64,000 bases of DNA from Actinomadura sp. WMMA1423 (GCF_006547145.1 NZ_CP041244.1:3472001-3536000), one strand, 5' to 3'. Positions 52,124 through 60,875 are shown, counted from the first letter of the stretch. Numbers and translations are program-made. The notes: generated by a model from the letters alone, not told the origin.

Positions 52124-54070
52124 GTGACGCGCTCCGTACGACGCGGTGCTGTGGACGAACGTAGTGCCCTGGACGAACGCAGTGCCACCGGACCGGGGGC
52201 CGGACAGCGAAGGGAAGGTGCGGCAGTGGCGGGGGAAACGCCGCGGGGCACCGGGCTCGACGGGTCGGCGCAGGGCGGGACGGTCCTGGCCACGGCGGGC
52301 GCGTCCGCCGCGACGACGGACGTCCCGGGCGACACGCCCGGCGGCGTGGAGACCGTCCCGGAGTCGGCCAAATCTCGTCCGGGATCGGGCAACGCCACGC
52401 TCGATTCCAGTACAGAGAGCCTGGAATCCGACATAACGGTCACCGACTCCGGCTCCGCCATTGAGGGCGGCCCGAAAACGGACACAAAGACCCGTCCGGA
52501 ATCCGGGGACGCGCCGGAACTCCCGCCCGATTCGGCGGCGGCGCCGGGCGGCGGCCGGGCCCGCGGACTGTGGACGCTCGCCCGCCGGAATCCGGCGTTC
52601 AGTGTGATCATTGCCATAGCGGCGCTGCTCCGCCTGGTGGCGATGCTCGGCTACCAGCCGGTGATGTTCTTCAATGACAGCTTCGACTACCTGAACGTCG
52701 CGATGGACCCGTATCCGCACCCGCTGCGGCCCGACGGGTACTCGTTCCTGCTGCTCGTCCTCAAGCCGTTCCACAGCTTCGCGCTGGTCGCCGGGATCCA
52801 GCACCTCATGGGCCTGGCCATGGGCGTGATGATCTACGCGCTGCTGCGGCGCAGGTTCCGGCTGCCCGGCTGGGGCGCCGCGCTCGCGGCCGCGCCGGTC
52901 CTGCTGGACGCCTACCAGCTGCAGCTGGAGCACCTCGTCCTGTCGGACACGACGTTCACGTTCCTGGTGATGTGCGCGGTCACGCTGCTGCTGTGGCGGG
53001 ACCGCCCGACCTGGAAGATCGCGACGGCGGTCGGGCTCATCGTCGGGATGGCCTGGCTGACCCGCTCGGTCGGGATGCCCGTGCTCCTCGGCGTGCTGGC
53101 GTACATGCTGATCCGGCGCTGCGGCTGGCGGCTCATGGCCGCCACGCTGGTCGCGTGCCTGCTGCCGGTGCTGGGCTACATGGGCTGGTACAAGGCCGAG
53201 AGCGACAAGTTCGCGATCACCGAGAGCAACGGGATCTTCCTGTACGCCCGGGTCTACAAGTTCGCCGACTGCCACCGGATGGACGACCTGCCGGTCAGCG
53301 AGTACCCGCTGTGCACCGAGCCCGCGAACCGGCTGCCGAACTCGCAGGACGGCATCTGGAACGCCCGCTCCCCGCTCAACCGCTACACCGGCACGCGGTT
53401 CAGCCCCGAGAACAACAAGCTCGGCAACGACTTCGCCAAGCGGGCCATCGCCGCCCAGCCGCTCGACTACACGCGGGTCGTCGCGCACGACTTCTTCCGG
53501 GTCTTCCAGTGGAAGCGCACGGTCTTCCCCGACCCGGCGACGTACTCCCAGTACGAGTTCGAGAAGAAGAGCAGGCCGCTGCCCGACTGGCACATGCCCG
53601 GCGGCGGGACGGCGGCGCAGGACGCGCGGGGCTACGAGCACGGCAACGCCCGCACGCAGGTCGCCGAGCCGTTCGCCGGGGTCGTCCGCGGCTACCAGGA
53701 CGTCTTCTACCTGCGCGGGACGATGGTCGGCGGCATCCTGCTCATCGGCCTGGCCGGGCTGGTCCCGCTGTGGCGCCGGTTCGGCGGCGAGGCGGTGCTG
53801 CCGTGGACGCTGGCCACCGGGTTGCTGCTCGCGCCCGCCGCCACCGCCGAGTTCGACTACCGGTACGTGCTGCCCGCCGTCCCGCTGGCGGCGCTCGCCG
53901 CGGGCATGGCGTTCCGGCCCGAGGCCCGCCGGGCGGTCGCCGGCTGGACGCGCGGCCTCACCCGGCGCGCGAAGGGCGAGCCGGCGCCGCCGTCCGAGCC
54001 GACCGAACCGGCTGAACCGACCGAGCCGGCGGCGTCCGAGTCACCCCGGGCCACCGAGGTCATCGCCTGA
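52124..54070 (+). CDS. GT-C type membrane glycosyltransferase with long disordered N-terminus
   Basis: If started at GTG 52124 (GGAAGGG upstream) the protein has 648 residues; a GTG at 52226 is an alternative. Residues ~1-150 are Thr/Ser/Asp/Gly-rich and probably disordered. About ten transmembrane segments follow, with the first external loop 'FFNDSFDYLNVAMDPYPHPLRPDG' carrying the acidic GT-C site. A large extracytoplasmic loop (~360-530, with Cys residues and 'YTGTRFSPENNK') sits before the last segments. The tail is 'TEPAEPTEPA'-rich. It resembles the mannosyl/arabinosyl-type GT-C superfamily; the acceptor is not known. Confidence 0.75.
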   Translation: MTRSVRRGAVDERSALDERSATGPGAGQRREGAAVAGETPRGTGLDGSAQGGTVLATAGASAATTDVPGDTPGGVETVPESAKSRPGSGNATLDSSTESLESDITVTDSGSAIEGGPKTDTKTRPESGDAPELPPDSAAAPGGGRARGLWTLARRNPAFSVIIAIAALLRLVAMLGYQPVMFFNDSFDYLNVAMDPYPHPLRPDGYSFLLLVLKPFHSFALVAGIQHLMGLAMGVMIYALLRRRFRLPGWGAALAAAPVLLDAYQLQLEHLVLSDTTFTFLVMCAVTLLLWRDRPTWKIATAVGLIVGMAWLTRSVGMPVLLGVLAYMLIRRCGWRLMAATLVACLLPVLGYMGWYKAESDKFAITESNGIFLYARVYKFADCHRMDDLPVSEYPLCTEPANRLPNSQDGIWNARSPLNRYTGTRFSPENNKLGNDFAKRAIAAQPLDYTRVVAHDFFRVFQWKRTVFPDPATYSQYEFEKKSRPLPDWHMPGGGTAAQDARGYEHGNARTQVAEPFAGVVRGYQDVFYLRGTMVGGILLIGLAGLVPLWRRFGGEAVLPWTLATGLLLAPAATAEFDYRYVLPAVPLAALAAGMAFRPEARRAVAGWTRGLTRRAKGEPAPPSEPTEPAEPTEPAASESPRATEVIA

Positions 54071-54086
54071 CCGACGCGCCGGGCGG

Positions 54087-54389
54087 TCACCAGGCGTGCA
54101 TGCGGCGGAGGTGGAAGACCATCGCCACGTCGCTGCCGCTGCGGGCGATCGGCAGCTCCTCCTGCCTGCCGTGCGACGCCGACAGCGCCTTGACGTTCTC
54201 GCTGCCGCAGTCCGGGCAGCACCGGTTGAGCCAGGGCGTCGTGCAAGGCTGGCCGTGGCGCTCGTAGACGACGGCCGCGTTGCCGTGGCCGTCGCCGGAG
54301 TGCCGGACCCTGAACTCCTCGTTCCAGGACACCCCGCACCTCAGGCACTCGAAGACCCACACCTCGTGGTTCGTCCATGCCTCGTGCAC
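54087..54389 (-). CDS. Small zinc-ribbon protein
   Basis: A 100-residue protein. GTG at 54389 follows GAGGGG at nine bases. Two CxxC pairs ('CLRCG' near residue 12 and 'CCPDCGSENV' near 55) are spaced for one zinc ribbon, and the rest is basic and His-containing. No further family could be named; such proteins often bind nucleic acid or partner proteins. It lies downstream of rsmI on the same strand, across 139 bp. An earlier start adds a non-conserved Arg/Gly tract. Confidence 0.65.
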   Translation of the reverse strand: MHEAWTNHEVWVFECLRCGVSWNEEFRVRHSGDGHGNAAVVYERHGQPCTTPWLNRCCPDCGSENVKALSASHGRQEELPIARSGSDVAMVFHLRRMHAW

Positions 54390-54528
54390 GGCACTCACCC
54401 CCTCACAGACCGCTCCGTGCGCGACTCGCTCGGCGCCCCTGGTCTGCTTCCCTCGGATGCCCCGGCCGGAGGCCACCGGATCGGTTATGCCCCGCAGCAA
54501 CCCGTTTGCATCGCTCTGAGGGGGGTGA

Positions 54529-55386
54529 CTATTTCCTGGCCTTCACGACGGCGTCGTAGACGAGGCGCTTCTGGGCGCCGTTCTCCCGGGCGACCTCGGC
54601 GATGGCCTGCTTGCGCGGCGTCCCGGCCGCCTCCCGGTCGGCGACCGCCGCCGCGAGGTCCGCCGGATCCGTCAGCCCCTGCGGCTCCGGTGCCCCGCCG
54701 ACCACCACCGTGATCTCGCCGAGGACGCCGTCCCCCGCCCACGCGGCGAGGTCGCCGAGCGGCCCCCGGCGGACCTCCTCGTAGGTCTTGGTCAGTTCGC
54801 GGCAGACCGCGGCCGGACGGTCCGCGCCGAACGCCTCCGCCATCGCCGCGAGCGTCACCGGCAGCCGGCGCGGCGACTCGAAGAACACCATCGTGCGGGG
54901 CTCGCCCGCGAGCGCCTCCAGCCGGCGGGCCCGCTCGCCAGGCCTGCGCGGCGGGAACCCCTCGAAGCAGAACCGGTCGGTGGGCAGCCCCGACACCGCC
55001 AGCGCGGTCGTGACCGCGGACGGCCCCGGCAGCACGGTGACCGGCACGCCCTCGGCGACGGCGGCGCGGACGAGCCGGTACCCGGGGTCCGACACGCCCG
55101 GCATCCCGGCGTCGGTGACGACCAGGACGTCCCGTCCGGCGAGCAGGTCGCCCACGAGGCCCGCCGCCCGCTCCCGCTCGTTCACGTCGTTGTAGGACAC
55201 GACCCGCGCGGCCAGTTCGACGCCGAGGTCGCCCGCCAGCCGGCGCAGCCGCCGCGTGTCCTCGGCGGCGATGACCGGCGTCTCCGCCAGCGCCGCCCGC
55301 AACCGCGCCGAGGCGTCCTCGGGCCTTCCGATCGGCGCCGCGGCGAGCCGCAGCGTCCCCGTCCCGGCCCCCGTCACCGCCGCCAT
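54529..55386 (-). CDS. rsmI: 16S rRNA (cytidine-1402-2'-O)-methyltransferase
   Basis: A 285-residue tetrapyrrole-methylase-fold enzyme that methylates the ribose of C1402. Motifs: 'RLAAAPIGRPEDASARL', 'VIAAEDTRRLRRL', 'VVTDAGMPGVSDPGYRLVRAA' and 'VLPGPSAVTTALAVSGLPTDRFCFEGFPPR'. ATG at 55386 has GGAGG at five bases; ATG at 55398 is also possible. It is divergent from the protein O-mannosyltransferase gene, the arrangement also found in mycobacteria (Rv1003/Rv1002c). Confidence 0.94.
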   Translation of the reverse strand: MAAVTGAGTGTLRLAAAPIGRPEDASARLRAALAETPVIAAEDTRRLRRLAGDLGVELAARVVSYNDVNERERAAGLVGDLLAGRDVLVVTDAGMPGVSDPGYRLVRAAVAEGVPVTVLPGPSAVTTALAVSGLPTDRFCFEGFPPRRPGERARRLEALAGEPRTMVFFESPRRLPVTLAAMAEAFGADRPAAVCRELTKTYEEVRRGPLGDLAAWAGDGVLGEITVVVGGAPEPQGLTDPADLAAAVADREAAGTPRKQAIAEVARENGAQKRLVYDAVVKARK

Positions 55387-55480
55387 CGCGGCCTCCATCC
55401 CGGTCCCGTCACGGAACCCATTGTCCCAGGGGGCGGGCCGAGGTCCCGAAGGAGGCGGCGATTGCAAATAAACTCGCAGA

Positions 55481-57340
55481 ATGGCGACGACGGATCTGGC
55501 ATCGGTCCCGGCCACGGCGTCTCGGCGCAGGCCCCCTCCGCTGCGGGAGTGGCTCGCGCCCGCGATCCCGGGCGGCGCGCTGCTGTCCTGGCTCGGTCCG
55601 CTGCTGGTCACGGCGCTCGCCGCGTACCTGCGGTTCGACCGGCTCGGCCAGCCGAAGGCCGTGGTGTTCGACGAGACCTACTACGCCAAGGACGCGCTCG
55701 CCCTGCTGAAGTTCGGCTGGGAGCACAACACCGTCGACAACGCCGACAAGATGCTCATCGCCGACCCGGACGCGAACATCTGGGGCAGCGGGCCCGCCTT
55801 CGTCGCGCATCCGCCGTTCGGCAAGTGGATGATCGCGATCGGCGAGGCGATGTTCGGCGCGACCCCCTTCGGATGGCGCTTCGTGCCCGCCCTGGTCGGG
55901 ACGCTGTCGGTGCTGGTCCTGTGCCGCGTGGCGCGCCGGATGACCGGCTCGACGCTGCTCGGCTGCGCCGCCGGCCTGCTGCTGGCGCTGGACGGCCTGG
56001 CGTTCGTGACCAGCCGGGCCGCGCTGCTCGACGTCTTCGTGATGTTCTGGGTCCTCGCCGGGTTCGCCTGCCTGGTGAACGACCGGGACCGGTCCCGCCG
56101 CACCCTCGCCGAGCGGATCGAGCGCGGCGAGACCTCGGTCTACGGGCCGTTCCTCGCGCACGGCTGGCGGTGGGGGGCGGGCGTCTGCCTCGGCCTCGCC
56201 TGCGCCACCAAGTGGACGGGGATCTTCTACGTCGCCGCGTTCGGCCTCATGACCGTCCTGTGGGACTACGGCGCCCGCCGCGCCGCCGCGGTGCGGGCCC
56301 CGCTGGCGGGGACGATGCTGCTGGAGGCCGTCCCGGCGTTCGTGCAGATCGTCGTGGTGGGGATCCTCACGTACCTGGCGACCTGGTGGGGATGGATCTT
56401 CAAGCCGGGCGGCTGGGGGCGCGGCGAGGTCTCCGGGAACCTGCTCTGGCGGCCGTTCGAGGCGATGCCGAAGCTGTGGCACTACCACTCGGAGATGCTC
56501 GGCTTCCACACCGGGCTGCACGCCGGCCACCCCTACAAGTCGTGGCCGTGGGGCTGGCCGATCCTGCGCCGCCCGGTCGCGTTCTTCTACACCCAGCCGA
56601 AGACCGGGTGCGGCGACGCGCCGGTGTGCTCGCGCGAGATCCTCGGGATCGGGACGCCCGCGCTGTGGTGGGGGGCGCTGGCCGCGCTCGTCGTGGCGGC
56701 GTTCATCTGGCTGATCCTGCGGGACTGGCGGGCCGGGGCGATCCTGCTCGGCTTCCTCGCCGGCTGGCTGACGTGGTTCCCCTCGGCGTTCGCCGACCGC
56801 ACGATGTTCCTGTTCTACGCGACGCCGATGATCCCGTTCATGGTGCTGGCGGTCGTCCTCGTGCTGGGGTACCTCATAGGGCCCGCGCCCGCCGGGGCGG
56901 CGGGGGCGCACGCGGCGCGTCCGGGTGAGAACGGCCTCGCCGCGGGCGCCCCCGCCCCCCGAAACGCCCTCGCAGGCGGGCCTCCCGGCCTGCCCTGGGA
57001 GGCCCCGGCCGCCCCGGGGTCGGCTCTCACGCCCTACGACGAGCGGGCGCCGCATGGCGAGCGGGCGCCGTACGACGAGCAGACCCCGTATGGCGAGCAG
57101 GCGCCGTACGACGACCACGGGACATATGACCAGCACGGGACATATGACCAGCACGGCGCACACGTGTCGCCGGCGGGAGTCCAGGCCGCCGGGGTCCGGA
57201 GGCTGGTCGGCGCCGCCGTGGCGGGGGCGTTCCTGCTGGTGGTGCTGGCGAACTTCGCCTACTTCTACCCGATCCTGTCCGCCGAGACGATCCCCAAGAG
57301 CGACTGGGAGGCGCGGATGTGGTTCGAGCACTGGGTCTGA
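55481..57340 (+). CDS. pmt: Dolichyl/polyprenyl-phosphate-mannose protein mannosyltransferase
   Basis: A 619-residue GT39 enzyme that mannosylates exported proteins. The catalytic Asp-Glu pair is in the first loop ('VVFDETYYAKDALALL'), followed by 'HPPFGKWMIAIG', 'DVFVMFWVLAGF', 'LACATKWTG' and 'PYKSWPWGWP', typical of actinobacterial Pmt. About ten transmembrane segments are visible. An unusual 100-residue low-complexity insert before the last segment contains repeats of the form P-Y-D-E-[RQ]-A and T-Y-D-Q-H-G. It is adjacent and divergent to rsmI, as in other actinobacteria. It ends only 15 bp from the convergent MFS gene. Confidence 0.92.
   Translation: MATTDLASVPATASRRRPPPLREWLAPAIPGGALLSWLGPLLVTALAAYLRFDRLGQPKAVVFDETYYAKDALALLKFGWEHNTVDNADKMLIADPDANIWGSGPAFVAHPPFGKWMIAIGEAMFGATPFGWRFVPALVGTLSVLVLCRVARRMTGSTLLGCAAGLLLALDGLAFVTSRAALLDVFVMFWVLAGFACLVNDRDRSRRTLAERIERGETSVYGPFLAHGWRWGAGVCLGLACATKWTGIFYVAAFGLMTVLWDYGARRAAAVRAPLAGTMLLEAVPAFVQIVVVGILTYLATWWGWIFKPGGWGRGEVSGNLLWRPFEAMPKLWHYHSEMLGFHTGLHAGHPYKSWPWGWPILRRPVAFFYTQPKTGCGDAPVCSREILGIGTPALWWGALAALVVAAFIWLILRDWRAGAILLGFLAGWLTWFPSAFADRTMFLFYATPMIPFMVLAVVLVLGYLIGPAPAGAAGAHAARPGENGLAAGAPAPRNALAGGPPGLPWEAPAAPGSALTPYDERAPHGERAPYDEQTPYGEQAPYDDHGTYDQHGTYDQHGAHVSPAGVQAAGVRRLVGAAVAGAFLLVVLANFAYFYPILSAETIPKSDWEARMWFEHWV
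57030..57160 (+). repeat. Coding repeats in the Pmt insert
   Basis: Tandem 18-21-bp units encode PYDERA, PHGERA, PYDEQT, PYGEQA and two exact GTYDQH units. The exact duplication of GGGACATATGACCAGCAC shows recent expansion. Confidence 0.8.
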
Positions 57341-57355
57341 CCTGCGGCCGGCCCG

Positions 57356-58564
57356 TCACAGCCGCGCGGCGGCGTCCGCGGTGACGGTGCGGGGCACGGC
57401 GGGGCGCAGCGTCCGCGCGCCGAGCAGGCACAGGACCAGGGCGAGGACGCCCCCGGCCCCGGCGCCCGCGAACGCGCCGGGCACGCCCGCGGCGTCCTGC
57501 CCGACCCCGGAGACGAACGACCCGACGGAGCCGCCGGCGCCGATCGCCGCGACGATCCACGCGAACGCCTCGGTGACCGTCCCCGCCGGGGCGAGCCGGT
57601 CGACGAGCGTGAAGCTGCACGCCAGCACCGGCGCGAGGAAGACGCCGGAGGCGAACGCGAGCACCGACATGACGGGCAGGCCCGGCGCGAGCACGAGCGG
57701 GAGGTACCCGGCGGCGAGCGCGCCCAGCAGCCAGGGCAGCCGCCGGTGCGGCGCGCCGCCCCACGAGCGGGCGCCGTAGACGAGCCCGCCGGTGAGGGCG
57801 CCGCCCGCCATGCACGCCAGCAGCAGCCCGGAGGCGAGGTCGCTGCCCTGGTCCTCGGCGTAGGCGACGACGGCGACGGCGTAGACGCCGAGGGCGATCC
57901 CGGCGCAGGCGAGCGACAGCAGCAGGACCCGCAGGCCCGGGGACCGCAGCGGCCCGGCCCAGTCGGAGGCGCGCGGTGCGCCCCGCCACCTGCGCGACGG
58001 GCCGGACAGCGCGACGACCAGCGTTCCGGCGATGCCGAAGGCGCCGGTGAGCAGCAGCGCGGTCTCGGTGTTCACGACGGCCGCGGCGACGACGAGCAGC
58101 GGGCCGAGGGTGAAGAGCAGTTCCTGGGCGGCGGCGTCGAGGGCGTAGGCGGCGTCGACCTGCTCCGGGCCGTCCAGGACGTCGGGCCACAGGGCGCGCA
58201 GACCGGCCTCGAGGGGCGGGGTCGCGAAACCGGCGGCGAAGACGGCGGCGACGGCCACCGGGAGCGGATCGGCGCCGACGGCGGCGAGGAGGGCGAACCC
58301 GGCGGCGGAGGCGCAGGCGGCGGGCAGCAGGACGCGCGGCTGGCCGAACCGGTCCATGGCGCGGCCGAGGACGGGCTGCCCGGCGGCGGTGGCCAGCCCG
58401 AGGATCGCGGCGAGGGTCCCCGCGAGCGGGTAGCCGCCGTCGTCGGCGCGGACGTGCAGGACGACGGCGAGCATGCCCATCCCGTTGGGGAGCCGGCCGA
58501 GGAGGGTGCCGCCGAGCAGGCGTCCCGCGTACGGCCTCCGCAGGAAGACGACATAGCCGCGCAT
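57356..58564 (-). CDS. MFS transporter
   Basis: A 402-residue membrane protein with about twelve transmembrane segments in two halves and a central cytoplasmic loop ('SGPSRRWRGAPRASD', ~190-205). The N-half carries 'GRAMDRFGQPRVLL', a variant of the MFS loop 2-3 motif. It resembles small actinomycete efflux permeases; the substrate is unknown. It is divergent from a LacI-type regulator, whose likely operator is the repeated GTCATACGTA between them. Confidence 0.85.
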   Translation of the reverse strand: MRGYVVFLRRPYAGRLLGGTLLGRLPNGMGMLAVVLHVRADDGGYPLAGTLAAILGLATAAGQPVLGRAMDRFGQPRVLLPAACASAAGFALLAAVGADPLPVAVAAVFAAGFATPPLEAGLRALWPDVLDGPEQVDAAYALDAAAQELLFTLGPLLVVAAAVVNTETALLLTGAFGIAGTLVVALSGPSRRWRGAPRASDWAGPLRSPGLRVLLLSLACAGIALGVYAVAVVAYAEDQGSDLASGLLLACMAGGALTGGLVYGARSWGGAPHRRLPWLLGALAAGYLPLVLAPGLPVMSVLAFASGVFLAPVLACSFTLVDRLAPAGTVTEAFAWIVAAIGAGGSVGSFVSGVGQDAAGVPGAFAGAGAGGVLALVLCLLGARTLRPAVPRTVTADAAARL

Positions 58565-58596
58565 CGATGGCCCCCGGGATCCCGTCTCATATGCCA

Positions 58597-58624
58597 GTCA
58601 TACGTATTACCTCCGTCATACGTA
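58597..58624. promoter_or_regulatory. Direct repeat in the MFS/LacI divergent promoter
   Basis: GTCATACGTA occurs exactly twice (58597-58606 and 58615-58624), 18 bp apart, each containing the palindrome TACGTA. The sites lie between the two divergent starts and may be regulator sites for the LacI-type protein. Confidence 0.55.
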
Positions 58625-58686
58625 CCACTTCCGGGTCCTCCCGTTCTAGTCTGATTTCGTTGGATCGATCCTCCAGGGAGGCGCAG

Positions 58687-59700
58687 GTGCCGGCGATCAG
58701 CCGTCCCACCAGCAAGGACGTGGCGCAGGAGGCCGGGGTCTCGCAGTCCACGGTCTCGCTCGTGCTGGGCGGCAAGTGGAGCGGGCGCGTCTCCCCCGCG
58801 ACGGCGCGCAGCGTGCGGAGCGCGGCCGAGCGGCTCGGCTACCGGCCCAACCAGGCGGCCCGGAACCTGCGGCTCGGCACGACCCGGACCGTCCTGCTGA
58901 TGGTCCCGACCCTGAGCGCGCCGTTCTTCGGCCCCGTCTACACGGGCGCGGCGCGGGTCGCGTCCCGGCACGGCTTCGGCGTCGTGGTCTCGACCTGGCC
59001 CGACGACGCGGCCGGCCCCGCCGACAGCCCGTTCGCGGCGCCCGACGAGGCGATCGACGGCATCCTCGCCACCGCGATGTCGGTGGAGACGCTCCGCGAG
59101 TTCCGCGAGACGCCCGTCGTGATGCTCGACAGCGGCCCGGCCGGGCGGCCCGGCGCCCCCGTCCCCACGGTCGACTTCGGCGTGGCCGAGGGGATGCGGG
59201 CGATCGCGGCGCACCTCGCGGAGCTCGGCCACCGCCGGATCGGGCATGTCGCCGCCGCCGTCGACCAGTGGACGTTCCACACCCGCGCGGACGCCCTCGC
59301 CGGCGCCGTCGCGGACCTGCCGGGCGGCGTGCTGACCCGGGACGCCTGCGCGATCGACGTCGCCTCGGCCAAGGGCGCCGCCACCCGGCTGCTCACCGCC
59401 CCGGACCCGCCGACCGCGCTCGTCTGCGACGACGACCAGATCGCGGCGGGCGCGTACAAGGCGGCGCGCGCGCTGGGCCTGGACGTCCCGTCCGACGTGT
59501 CGGTCACCGGGTTCGACGACGTGCTGCTCGCGACGGCCCTGGAGCCCGAGCTGACGACCGTCCGGCTGCCGGCCGAGGAGCTGGGCGCGCAGGGCATGGC
59601 GGCGCTGCTCGAGCTCCTCGACGGCCGCAGCCCCGCCCCGCGCGTGCTGCCCGGCGAGTTCGTCGTCCGCGGCTCGACGGCACCGCCGCGCCCCCGCTGA
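58687..59700 (+). CDS. LacI-family transcriptional regulator
   Basis: A 337-residue regulator; GTG at 58687 has AGGGAG at six bases. The N-terminal HTH is 'TSKDVAQEAGVSQSTVSLVLGG' with the hinge helix 'NQAARNLRLG'. A periplasmic-binding-protein-like ligand domain (~65-330) has 'HLAELGHRRIGHVA', 'ALVCDDDQIAAGAYKAARALGLDVPSDVSVTGFDD' style motifs and 'LTTVRLPAEELG'. It probably represses the adjacent divergent MFS gene in response to a sugar or related compound. Confidence 0.93.
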   Translation: MPAISRPTSKDVAQEAGVSQSTVSLVLGGKWSGRVSPATARSVRSAAERLGYRPNQAARNLRLGTTRTVLLMVPTLSAPFFGPVYTGAARVASRHGFGVVVSTWPDDAAGPADSPFAAPDEAIDGILATAMSVETLREFRETPVVMLDSGPAGRPGAPVPTVDFGVAEGMRAIAAHLAELGHRRIGHVAAAVDQWTFHTRADALAGAVADLPGGVLTRDACAIDVASAKGAATRLLTAPDPPTALVCDDDQIAAGAYKAARALGLDVPSDVSVTGFDDVLLATALEPELTTVRLPAEELGAQGMAALLELLDGRSPAPRVLPGEFVVRGSTAPPRPR

Positions 59701-59764
59701 CCGGGCCGCGCCGCATGGCCTCCGTCACACCCTCGTTTGGGGAAAGAGGGGTATAAGGCGGCGC

Positions 59765-60799
59765 ATGGGATCCCAACCGTCTGAGATCGACGTCGACGCA
59801 CACCCGGGGAGCCGGATCGGCTCGGCACCGCCGCGGACGCGGGCCTGGCGCGGCGGCTCGATCGAGGCGGAGGGCTTTCCCGTCGCACGGCTGAGCGACT
59901 ACCTGGAGCGTCCGGACATCGTCGTCTGGCTCGACCTGTGCGCGCCGCGGCGCGAGGACCTGCACGTGGTCAGCGACGAGCTCGGCCTCGATCCCGTCGC
60001 CGTCGAGGACGCGGTGTCCCGGCACGAGCGGGCGAAGCTCGACCGCTACCACGGGTACGCCTTCCTCAACGTCTACGTCCCGGTGGTGACCGACGGAGAG
60101 CTGGCGATGCACGAGGTGTCGGCGTTCATCAGCGACCGCGCCCTCGTCACGGTCCGGCAGGACTGCGGGTTCGACGTGGACGCGCTCATCCGGCGGTGGG
60201 ACCAGACCCCGGACGCCGGCCTCGACGAGCCGAGCGCCGCCTTCCTGCTCTACGGGCTGCTCGACCTGGTCGTGGACCTCCAGCTCGCGGCCGTCCAGGC
60301 GCTCGACGACGAGGCCGACGCGGTCGAGGACCTCGTCTTCGACGACAAGTTCCCGGTCAAGGAGATCCAGCGGCGCAGCTACCGGCTGCGCAAGAACCTG
60401 GCCGCGCTGCGGCGGATCGCGCTGCCGATGCGGGAGGTGCTCAACACGCTGCTGCGCCGCGACATGAAGATCGTCCCGGCGGCGCTCGTCCCGTACTTCC
60501 AGGACGTCTACGACCACACCCTGCGCGTCGGGGAGTGGACGGACGGCCTGCGCGACCTCGTCGCCGACCTGCTGGAGACGCGGCTGGCCCTCCAGGGCAA
60601 CCGGATGAACGAGGTGATGAAGAAGGTCACCAGCTGGGCCGCGATCATCGCGGTGCCGACCGCCGTCACCGGGTTCTACGGGCAGAACGTCCCCTATCCC
60701 GGGTTCGGCCACCATTCGGGCTTCGTCGCCAGCACGGTCATCGTCGTCGCGTGCAGCCTCGCCCTCTACGTGATCTTCAAGGTCCGCGACTGGCTCTGA
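59765..60799 (+). CDS. CorA-like divalent cation transporter with GQN motif
   Basis: A 344-residue CorA family protein: a cytoplasmic alpha/beta domain (~1-180), a long helical stalk (~180-285) and two C-terminal transmembrane segments. The family signature GMN at the pore mouth is here G306-Q307-N308 ('GFYGQNVPYPGF'). GMN is the Mg2+ selectivity filter in canonical CorA, so ion selectivity may differ. ATG is preceded by a TATAAG-like -10 (59752-59757) placed so close that the transcript may be almost leaderless. The previous gene is a LacI regulator on the same strand. Confidence 0.88.
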   Translation: MGSQPSEIDVDAHPGSRIGSAPPRTRAWRGGSIEAEGFPVARLSDYLERPDIVVWLDLCAPRREDLHVVSDELGLDPVAVEDAVSRHERAKLDRYHGYAFLNVYVPVVTDGELAMHEVSAFISDRALVTVRQDCGFDVDALIRRWDQTPDAGLDEPSAAFLLYGLLDLVVDLQLAAVQALDDEADAVEDLVFDDKFPVKEIQRRSYRLRKNLAALRRIALPMREVLNTLLRRDMKIVPAALVPYFQDVYDHTLRVGEWTDGLRDLVADLLETRLALQGNRMNEVMKKVTSWAAIIAVPTAVTGFYGQNVPYPGFGHHSGFVASTVIVVACSLALYVIFKVRDWL

Positions 60800-60829
60800 C
60801 CCGCCGCATACTGCCAGTTCACGGGCTTC

Positions 60830-60849
60830 TCATATGCGTTCGCATATGA
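60830..60849. promoter_or_regulatory. Perfect 20-bp palindrome before the beta-lactamase
   Basis: TCATATGCGTTCGCATATGA has 9-bp arms around TT. It lies 58 bp before the beta-lactamase start and could be a repressor site. Confidence 0.65.
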
Positions 60850-60851
60850 CT

Positions 60852-60875
60852 TCGGACGCGATATCAATATTGGAC
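60852..60875 (-). promoter_or_regulatory. Site shared with the PBP/LysR control region
   Basis: Read on the minus strand it is GTCCAATATTGATATCG, then CGTCCG. The PBP/LysR intergenic region has GTCCAAGATTGATATCGG at 63705 followed by TCCGG. The match is one mismatch in the first 17 bases, and the site lies 33 bp before the beta-lactamase start. Confidence 0.7.

Noticed and set aside
52004..53641. Minus-strand open frame (~545 codons) opposite the GT-C gene at 52124
   Set aside because: Shadow composition (Arg/His/Val/Glu-rich) and no recognisable domain.
59735..59754. Stress sigma factor promoter (GTTT...GGGTAT) before the CorA-like gene
   Set aside because: The two elements are present but the spacing (10 nt) is too short for the known consensus.
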